Source of the DNA: Streptococcus sciuri | GTDB lineage: Bacteria > Bacillota > Bacilli > Lactobacillales > Streptococcaceae | Reading direction: 5' to 3' | Length of the DNA: 64,000 bases | NCBI RefSeq assembly: GCF_024814375.1 | Contig: NZ_JANUXX010000007.1 | Span: 61,453-125,452, forward strand | Shown: one piece after another, positions 43,335 through 48,913 of the stretch | Layout of the letters: every line of letters begins with the position of its first letter | How positions within the stretch are numbered: the first letter of the stretch is position 1 | Program-made: the position numbers and the translations under genes | The notes under the pieces: generated by a model | What the model saw: only the letters and a program-made list of their open reading frames with translations | The model's database searches: none | Told to the model about the DNA's origin: nothing

Positions 43335-44144
43335 TCATATTGTCAAAGAGACGCCAATATGATTGATATGTCTGATAAAGACAAAAAAGATAGGAGCCAC
43401 AACGCCTGCCACAAGGACAATCATTGGAAGCCATTTTTCAAAACGTGTGAGCTTCTCTTGCTTTAGGATAATCGCTTTAGGCTTACTTTCGATCAGATGG
43501 GCTACACTTGTCAAGTAACTCCTATCCCAATACCCATGCAACTCTAGCTTGTCATTGACATTTTTTCGTGTAATAGTGTAGGTCTTATCGGTCAAGCTTG
43601 CCTGTAAACTTGGTGTAAATGCGCCTAAGTACCCCCAGAGCTTGCTGTTTTTAACAGCTTTGTCCGTTGAGACGTTGAAACGAACTTGCTCTAAAGGTAC
43701 ACTCCAGTCTGTAATTGGCAGCCACCTAAGCTCCGCAACATCCTGATAAGCATAGAGCATGTTCTTTAAATGCCAGCTCACTGTGACGATGACCTTATCA
43801 TCCTCATAGCCTTTATTGTAGATTTTGAGCTTGTAGCCAGCCTCCTCCTTTGTCAAGTCCCAGCGGACTTTGGCACGTTTTCTTGCCATTTCTGACAATA
43901 ACAGCAGACACTTTTGGCTCTTTATCAACACTAAAACCTTCTGGCATTCTGCCTGTTCCTAGGGTGACAATCTGACCGTTATAGTCGGTATCAAACTGAT
44001 AGCTGATTTGCTTGCGCTATTGTCCTGATGAAGGCGCAACTCTCCCTTATAATCTAGAATACTATACTCCACATCATCTGCCAAAACACTTGGCATGAGA
44101 AAGAGCAAAATAGCGCTCACTAAATAAACAAGCCCTTTTTTCAT
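43335..44144 (-). pseudogene. DUF2207 membrane protein gene, broken by two frameshifts
   Basis: Three consecutive frames together encode one DUF2207 protein. Frame 1 (from 44144) has a signal peptide ending SVLADDVEYSILDYKGEL and stops at 43959. A second frame gives QISYQFDTDYNGQIVTLGTG and RMPEGFSVDKEPKVSAVIVR, the expected continuation. A third frame (43335-43931) carries AKVRWDLTKEEAGYKLKIYN and one membrane helix, WLPMIVLVAGVVAPIFF. Family members run to about 600 residues with further helices and a Gly-rich tail, which are absent. So two indels plus a 3' truncation. Confidence 0.83.
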
Positions 44145-44183
44145 GGCGCTCCTCCTTTGTCTTCATTATACCGTAAAATTAAG

Positions 44184-44212
44184 ACAAAAAAACAAGCTAA
44201 AAACAGCTTGTT
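44184..44212 (-). terminator. Terminator of the ABC-2 exporter operon
   Basis: Perfect 8-bp stem AACAAGCT / AGCTTGTT with a 6-base loop and seven T on the minus strand, 3 bases after the permease stop. Confidence 0.82.
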
Positions 44213-44214
44213 GA

Positions 44215-44901
44215 TTAGTGGGAACGGTTGAAGCGAAAAGCAAGTCCTAAAAGGTAAAAAAGAAGGGATATCCAAATCAGTAAGGCTATAAAGGATATGT
44301 CTGTTAGCTGGTATCCAGTACTAGTATAGAGGTAGTTGCTGCTGGCGCCAAAAAAGCTAAAGGAAACCACTGTTTTGACGATATTATTTGTAAATATCAG
44401 CATGGGCAAAAAACTACCTAGAGCCATAACCAGCATGCTACACATGGCTGCCTGCACCTGCGTTTGACACACCAGCGCAATGACAAAGTTAATGGCGATA
44501 TAAGCTAACGCCGTCAAAATGGTGACAAGGCTGTAAACCAGCCAATTAGAAACAGGTCTTTGAAAAAGAAAGGGCAGGAGAATAAGCGACAAAACCGAGA
44601 GGATGAGAGGATAGGCGATGACAGAGATGGCATAATCCAGCTGATGTACCCCTGTCAAAATCAAAGTTCTGATATTCTTTTTCTCCTTTTCCTCAGCAAC
44701 TATCAGCGTCACAAAAGAACCTGCCGTCACGCTATAGACAAGCCCTGTCCCAAAAGACAGCAGCATGGCGTCAGCGCTAGAACCTAAAAGCGACATCAAA
44801 TAAACATCTATAATTGGGCTCAGCACCACCACTAAAAGCACTTTATTGGTCACAATATACTGCCACTTTAACCACAATAAACTACGCATACTATTTGTCA
44901 T
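44215..44901 (-). CDS. ABC-2 type transporter permease
   Basis: A 228-residue membrane protein with six hydrophobic segments, the single-domain size of ABC-2 exporter permeases. The start overlaps the ATPase gene by 11 bases. It could be an exporter or an immunity/resistance transporter for a membrane-active peptide. That is suggested only by the neighbouring peptide gene and operator at 45773-45939. Substrate not deducible. Confidence 0.85.
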   Translation of the reverse strand: MTNSMRSLLWLKWQYIVTNKVLLVVVLSPIIDVYLMSLLGSSADAMLLSFGTGLVYSVTAGSFVTLIVAEEKEKKNIRTLILTGVHQLDYAISVIAYPLILSVLSLILLPFLFQRPVSNWLVYSLVTILTALAYIAINFVIALVCQTQVQAAMCSMLVMALGSFLPMLIFTNNIVKTVVSFSFFGASSNYLYTSTGYQLTDISFIALLIWISLLFYLLGLAFRFNRSH

Positions 44902-45721
44902 CGAATTTCTCTCCTGTCACCTGAATGAAAACACTCTCAAGGGTTGGCTCTAAGCTGTGAATGCTTGCGGCTTTCCCAAGATAAAGCCCGACATCTTCTT
45001 GAGGAACGAGCTTAACCTCACCAGAGAGCATGCGCACCTCCACTCTATCATCATCACGATAGCGCTCTAAAATGTCCTGAGGACTGCCATACTCACAGAT
45101 ACGCCCACGGTGCAGCAGCGCCAGCTTATCACAAAGCCTTGTCGCTTCTTGCATGTCATGAGTGGTTAAAAAAATTGTCATGCCACTTTCTTTAAGCTCA
45201 AGGAGAAGCTCATGCACCTTTTGAGACATGACAGGGTCTAAGCCTGACGTTGGCTCATCTAAAAAGACAATCTTTGGCTCATGTAAAATCGCTCGAACGA
45301 GAAACATGCGCTGCCGCATTCCTGTGGATAACTTCTCCGCTCTGGTCTTTCGACTCTCCCACAAATCCAGACGTCTAAGCAAAGCCTCCAAGTGCTCTAT
45401 TGGCACCTTATGAAAGCGAGCAAAAAAAGCGAGGTTTTGATACAAGCTCATCTTTTCATAAAAACCAACCGTATCACTCATAATACCTAAGTTGACCATA
45501 TCATCTGCGACGAGCTGACTGGACTCTTTTCCAAGCACAAGAGCTGTGCCGCTCTTAGGCGTCAGCTGACCTGTCAAAATATTGATAGTCGTCGTCTTTC
45601 CCGCACCAGACGGACCAAGAAAGCCAAAAATCTCGCCCTCATCCACCTCAAAACTGATATCTTCCAAGGCAGTCTTTTCATGAAAGCTGCACACCAGATG
45701 ATTTACCTCTATAACAGTCAT
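44891..45721 (-). CDS. ABC-2 type transporter ATP-binding protein
   Basis: A 276-residue ATPase: Walker A GPSGAGKTT (about residue 36), Q-loop MSDTVGFYEKM, signature LSTGMRQRM, Walker B IVFLDEP, H-loop TTHDMQ. The STGMRQR form and C-terminal extension (DDDRVEVRMLSG) are typical of NatA/DrrA-like exporters. The operator at 45773-45806 lies 52 bases upstream of its start codon, so the same regulator may act on it, although no clear -10 is found at the spacing seen for the peptide genes. Confidence 0.88.
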   Translation of the reverse strand: MTVIEVNHLVCSFHEKTALEDISFEVDEGEIFGFLGPSGAGKTTTINILTGQLTPKSGTALVLGKESSQLVADDMVNLGIMSDTVGFYEKMSLYQNLAFFARFHKVPIEHLEALLRRLDLWESRKTRAEKLSTGMRQRMFLVRAILHEPKIVFLDEPTSGLDPVMSQKVHELLLELKESGMTIFLTTHDMQEATRLCDKLALLHRGRICEYGSPQDILERYRDDDRVEVRMLSGEVKLVPQEDVGLYLGKAASIHSLEPTLESVFIQVTGEKFDDK

Positions 45722-45772
45722 ATTTCCCCTTTCTAAAAATATCTATATAGGATAGACTACACTAATATATCA

Positions 45773-45806
45773 TTTTTGACCATGACATACATGTCATGGT
45801 CAAAAA
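45773..45806. promoter_or_regulatory. Operator 1: perfect 16-bp inverted repeat with 2-base centre
   Basis: Arms TTTTTGACCATGACAT and ATGTCATGGTCAAAAA are exact complements around AC. The inner GACAT/ATGTC recalls the GACA/TGTC dyad of ComR boxes. It lies between the divergent ABC transporter (start 45721) and the 27-residue peptide gene, and overlaps the -35 region of the latter. Its core is shared with operator 2 at 46914-46953. Confidence 0.85.
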
Positions 45807-45825
45807 TTTGTTCTCGTTTTATAAT
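45797..45825 (+). promoter_or_regulatory. Promoter of the 27-residue peptide gene
   Basis: -10 TATAAT at 45820-45825; poor -35 TGGTCA at 45797-45802 inside the right arm of operator 1, 17 bases apart. A weak -35 covered by an operator is typical of an activator-dependent promoter. Confidence 0.7.
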
Positions 45826-45855
45826 AACGCTATCAAAATAAAGGAGGTAACCACC

Positions 45856-45939
45856 ATGGGTGCTGCTATGGCTATTTACGCTGGTGCTAAGTTTGTTGTC
45901 GCTGGCGGACTTATTATTTACGATTTAACACACCGTTAA
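45856..45939 (+). CDS. 27-residue hydrophobic peptide, putative output of the ComR-like circuit
   Basis: A small gene starting at an ATG 8 bases after a perfect AAGGAGG. The product begins MGAAMAIYAGAKF, is hydrophobic and Gly/Ala-rich through about residue 22, and ends IYDLTHR. One membrane-spanning helix is likely; AxxxG/GxxxG-like spacing could allow helix packing. There is no classical signal peptide. A Gly-Gly lies at 17-18, but without the LSxxEL leader pattern. It could be a leaderless bacteriocin-like or membrane-active peptide, or a second signal precursor. Gene is framed by operator 1 and a strong terminator, which supports it being real. Confidence 0.75.
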   Translation: MGAAMAIYAGAKFVVAGGLIIYDLTHR

Positions 45940-45953
45940 ATTAATTTCACTCT

Positions 45954-45987
45954 AGCCTTGATTTAGAAATCTAAATCAAGGCTTTTT
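45954..45987. terminator. Bidirectional terminator between peptide gene and regulator
   Basis: Perfect 13-bp stem AGCCTTGATTTAG / CTAAATCAAGGCT with AAAT loop and T tail on the plus strand. It ends the peptide transcript and probably also the converging regulator transcript. Confidence 0.9.
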
Positions 45988-46883
45988 CAATGCAAATCTC
46001 TTTCCATTTCTTCAGAAATCCTTTGATAAAGAATATCATCTTCTAAAAACCTTGCCTCTTCTAGCGCTCTATCATAGTGCAATAGTGCCTCTCTTCTTTT
46101 TCCTTCAACTAACATAGCATATTTTCCATTCATCATATGATATATAGGAATAGACTTGCTATCCGAATGTTTTAGTATTAACCGTTTAAAAGTTGGTCTC
46201 AGTTTTGAAAATTTCTCCAAAGTATTAGACCAAATCATAACGCCACATAATGTGACACACAGTTTTATCTCTAACTCTAAAAAAAGCTCATCATCATTAT
46301 CTATAGATATTATGATAGCTAGTATATCATTAATTTTCTCTTTAGAATATAAGTCTTCTCTACCTGAAATATACACTAGATAAAAATTCATCCAAAGGAT
46401 TTCATTGACTGTAATCTCCTGTATATTAAAAATTTTACTTTGAACTTCTTTAAAAAGTTCCTCACCATAGGTCGTATCTTTACTGTGCAACATATCCATT
46501 TCTGTTGATAAAATCGTTAAAGTGAGTTGTTCGTCAGATGGCAAATTATCATAATATTTTTCAAATATAGTATCTATAATTTCTTCTTTTTTCGCTTTTC
46601 TGCTACTATCGTCATATGTTGATAAACGAATAAATTCCACCTTTAGTTTGAGATAATCCTTGGATTCAGACATAAGCAGTTCAAATAAATCTATCTCTAA
46701 ACGCTCAGCCAAGTAAAAAGCTGTAGGAATTTTCATCATAGTCTCCCCAGCTTCTATACGTGCTAATTGTCTAGCTGTTAGACGACTCTCATCACTACAG
46801 ACTCGTTCACGAGATAAACCTAATTGTTCACGCTTTCGTCTAATTTTCTCTCCTAATATTATTTGTAGTTGTTTAACCTCCAT
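45987..46883 (-). CDS. ComR-like (Rgg/RRNPP family) peptide-responsive transcriptional regulator
   Basis: A 298-residue protein with an N-terminal XRE helix-turn-helix (about residues 9-66: GEKIRRKREQLGLSRERVC then LTARQLARIEAGE) and an all-helical C-terminal domain with TPR-like repeats. Length, the SRExxC...LTxRQLxRIExGE pattern and the C-terminal YDRALEEARFLED repeat closely resemble ComR and its paralogues ScuR/SarF. ComR proteins bind imported peptide pheromones (XIP) and activate promoters with palindromic boxes. Here it is divergent from a 12-residue peptide gene rather than followed by comS, so it is probably a paralogue. Ribosome site GGAGGGA. Confidence 0.85.
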   Translation of the reverse strand: MEVKQLQIILGEKIRRKREQLGLSRERVCSDESRLTARQLARIEAGETMMKIPTAFYLAERLEIDLFELLMSESKDYLKLKVEFIRLSTYDDSSRKAKKEEIIDTIFEKYYDNLPSDEQLTLTILSTEMDMLHSKDTTYGEELFKEVQSKIFNIQEITVNEILWMNFYLVYISGREDLYSKEKINDILAIIISIDNDDELFLELEIKLCVTLCGVMIWSNTLEKFSKLRPTFKRLILKHSDSKSIPIYHMMNGKYAMLVEGKRREALLHYDRALEEARFLEDDILYQRISEEMERDLH

Positions 46884-46902
46884 AGAATCCCTCCTTCTTC
46901 AT

Positions 46903-46931
46903 ATTATAACATTTTCAATTTGTCCATGACA
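46903..46931 (-). promoter_or_regulatory. Promoter of the ComR-like regulator gene
   Basis: Minus-strand -10 TATAAT at 46903-46908 and a weak -35 TGTCAT at 46926-46931, 17 bases apart. The -35 lies inside operator 2, so the regulator may repress or tune its own gene when it binds there. Confidence 0.6.
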
Positions 46932-46953
46932 TGTATGTCATAGACAGATTGAA
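46914..46953. promoter_or_regulatory. Operator 2: 19-bp inverted repeat with 2-base centre
   Basis: Arms TTCAATTTGTCCATGACAT and ATGTCATAGACAGATTGAA match at 17 of 19 positions around GT. The central CATGACAT-N2-ATGTCAT is the same as in operator 1. It lies between the divergent regulator and the 12-residue peptide gene. Confidence 0.83.
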
Positions 46954-46969
46954 TTTTTCTTTATATAGT
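46941..46969 (+). promoter_or_regulatory. Promoter of the 12-residue peptide gene
   Basis: -10 TATAGT at 46964-46969 and -35-like TAGACA at 46941-46946 within the right arm of operator 2, 17-base spacer. The -10 starts 30.5 bases from the operator centre, exactly as at operator 1. Confidence 0.65.
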
Positions 46970-47001
46970 TTATTAGACTAACAAAAAGAAAGGAGATTTC
47001 T

Positions 47002-47040
47002 ATGACATTTGCATCATTTTTATGGATATTATTCCACTAA
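47002..47040 (+). CDS. 12-residue hydrophobic peptide, candidate pheromone precursor
   Basis: Reads MTFASFLWILFH and stops. The ATG lies 5 bases after AAAGGAGA, and a strong terminator begins right after the stop, so this looks like a dedicated micro-gene. It is very short even for ComS/SHP precursors (usually 15-30 residues), but its aromatic, hydrophobic C-terminus (FLWILFH) is of the kind bound by ComR/Rgg receptors. It lacks the Trp-Trp motif of mutans/bovis-type XIP, so it is not a standard ComS. Role is inferred from context. Confidence 0.65.
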   Translation: MTFASFLWILFH

Positions 47041-47041
47041 A

Positions 47042-47073
47042 AAATAGGTCTTGAAAAACAAGACCTATTTTTT
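47042..47073. terminator. Bidirectional terminator between the 12-residue peptide gene and yebC
   Basis: Perfect 12-bp stem AAATAGGTCTTG / CAAGACCTATTT, five-A loop, T run on the plus strand. It lies between the peptide stop (47040) and the converging yebC stop (47074). Confidence 0.92.
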
Positions 47074-47790
47074 TTAGAAATCTGCAACGTTGTGGTAAAC
47101 TTTTTGCACGTCGTCATCGGCTTCAAGAGCATCAATGAGTTTTTCAAAGACTTCGAGATCTTCTCCTTCAAGAGTGACCTCAGATTGAGGAATCATCTCA
47201 AGTTCAGTCACTTGGAACTCTTCGATACCATTAGCACGAAGGGCTTCAATTCCCTTGTGCAAGTCAGTTGGTGCTGTATAGACAGTGATAACACCATCTT
47301 CTGCTTCAACGTCATCCACATCAACGTCTGCTTCAAGCAATTGCTCAAAGATACTGTCTGCGTCATCTCCAGCAAAGACGATAACGCCTTTTTTGTCAAA
47401 GAGGTAAGAGACAGAACCAGTCGCTCCCATGTTCCCACCATTCTTGCCGTAAGCGGAACGCACGTTGGCAGCAGTACGGTTGACGTTTGAGGTGAGGGTA
47501 TCTACAATAATCATCGAACCATTTGGTCCAAAACCTTCATAGCGTCCTTCAACGAAAGTTTCGTCTGTATTTCCTTTTGCCTTATCAATGGCTTTATCAA
47601 TGACATGTTTTGGGACTTGTGCTTGCTTGGCACGTTCCAAAACAAATTTTAAAGCTGAGTTTGACTCTGGGTCTGGCTCACCTTTTTTTGCAGCAACATA
47701 GATTTCTACACCAAATTTAGCATAAATTTTTGAGTTTGCACCATCTTTAGCTGTTTTTTTAGCAACAATATTTGCCCATTTGCGTCCCAT
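47074..47790 (-). CDS. yebC: YebC/PmpR-family DNA-binding protein
   Basis: A 238-residue cytoplasmic protein of the TACO1/YebC family. Begins [20 protein letters not shown], the family signature, and contains [16 protein letters not shown]. Proteins of this family act as transcription regulators, including of quorum sensing in some bacteria, or help translation of poly-proline stretches. This is the short Gram-positive YeeN-like type. Monocistronic. Confidence 0.92.
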   Translation of the reverse strand: MGRKWANIVAKKTAKDGANSKIYAKFGVEIYVAAKKGEPDPESNSALKFVLERAKQAQVPKHVIDKAIDKAKGNTDETFVEGRYEGFGPNGSMIIVDTLTSNVNRTAANVRSAYGKNGGNMGATGSVSYLFDKKGVIVFAGDDADSIFEQLLEADVDVDDVEAEDGVITVYTAPTDLHKGIEALRANGIEEFQVTELEMIPQSEVTLEGEDLEVFEKLIDALEADDDVQKVYHNVADF

Positions 47791-47880
47791 TCTGATCTCC
47801 TTTTCATTTGTAATAGTGATTCAAAAAACAGTCAAATCTCTTTCATTATAGCACGTTTCATCTAAAATGTTAATGCTCTT

Positions 47881-48801
47881 TTACAAACTTGCCTGCATGC
47901 TCGCTAATAAATCATCAGCTGTCATACTCGGTAGTACTCGCACTCTATCAAGTGATAGCAGACCATCGCTATACTCTGCCAAGCCTTCATTAGTCGTCAT
48001 AGCCAATTTATAAGTTTGACTGGCTACTTGTAGGGTCGTATCATTATAGCGTCCAGAAGGATACGCCAGCGCAATAGTGTCTTGGGATAAAGCTTTGTCT
48101 AAAAAGCTCTTGCTGTCTGTCAGCTCACTACTTTGGCGATCTAGCGGTTGAGTAGAAAGATCCGTGTGCGTGACGGTATGCGCTTGAAAGGACATACCGT
48201 TTTTCTTCATTTCCTGCATCTGATCAAGGGTGAGGTTGCCTGCGTTGCCATTTTCTACAAAACCGGTGATAACATTATTGGTGGCTTTTGCACCGTATTT
48301 TTTGAGGATAGGGTAGGCTTGTGTATAAAAATCCTCATCTCCATCGTCAAAGGTCAACCAAACTACCTTTTGACTTGGTAAGCTATTTTCTGTCAATGCC
48401 TTGTAAGCTTCTTCTGGTGAGAGGAAATAATAGCCCTCATCTTTTAAACGCTTGATATGGCTTTCAAAAACGCTAGGAGACACGATGAGATTGGTACTTT
48501 CTGCTTCTGATGGATCCATATCATGAATCGCATGGTACATCAAGATAGGAATACTCACAGGCTTCTCTTCTTTTTGCCAAGTAGACTCTGTCTTTGTTGT
48601 TTCCCCTATTTGTGCAACTGATGAGCTAGCATCTATACGCTTTTTCTTGTGAGCTATAACAGTTGTTTTCTCAGTCGTCTTACCCTTTGATAAAAACGTT
48701 TGCGACAAAACAAAAATACCCAATAAACAAAAGCCCACAAGCACAAAACAAAAGACTAATAATAGCTTGTTGGCTGATTTTCTCTTTCGGCGATGACGCA
48801 T
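47881..48801 (-). CDS. Membrane-anchored polysaccharide deacetylase (CE4)
   Basis: A 306-residue protein: basic cytoplasmic start, one membrane helix (about residues 12-33), linker, then a NodB-homology domain. Motif 1 is TFDDGDEDF with both Asp; motif 2 is HTVTHTDLS with the metal-binding His pair; motif 3 is YPSGRYNDTT. It is likely to deacetylate cell-wall glycan (peptidoglycan GlcNAc or a secondary polymer) outside the membrane, which can give lysozyme tolerance. Substrate not fixed by sequence. Confidence 0.92.
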   Translation of the reverse strand: MRHRRKRKSANKLLLVFCFVLVGFCLLGIFVLSQTFLSKGKTTEKTTVIAHKKKRIDASSSVAQIGETTKTESTWQKEEKPVSIPILMYHAIHDMDPSEAESTNLIVSPSVFESHIKRLKDEGYYFLSPEEAYKALTENSLPSQKVVWLTFDDGDEDFYTQAYPILKKYGAKATNNVITGFVENGNAGNLTLDQMQEMKKNGMSFQAHTVTHTDLSTQPLDRQSSELTDSKSFLDKALSQDTIALAYPSGRYNDTTLQVASQTYKLAMTTNEGLAEYSDGLLSLDRVRVLPSMTADDLLASMQASL

Positions 48802-48877
48802 AAAATGCCTCCTTAAAAACTTTCCCCTTTATTGTACCACCAATCAAGAGACTTGGCTAGAGTTTAAAAATAAAAAA

Positions 48878-48907
48878 AACCATTCCTGTAAGGTAGCAGG
48901 AATGGTT
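48878..48907. terminator. Terminator after adhE
   Basis: Perfect 11-bp stem AACCATTCCTG / CAGGAATGGTT with an 8-base loop and a long T run on the minus strand; starts 7 bases after the adhE stop. Confidence 0.88.
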
Positions 48908-48913
48908 AACAGA

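Noticed and set aside
45773..45806. Operator 1 as a simple transcription terminator of the ABC genes
   Set aside because: It lies upstream of both divergent genes, has a 2-base centre unsuited to an RNA loop, and shares its core and its -10 spacing with operator 2.
45987..47040. The canonical competence comR-comS pair
   Set aside because: The peptide gene is divergent rather than downstream, is only 12 codons long and lacks the Trp-Trp XIP motif, so a ComR paralogue is more likely; the possibility is not excluded.
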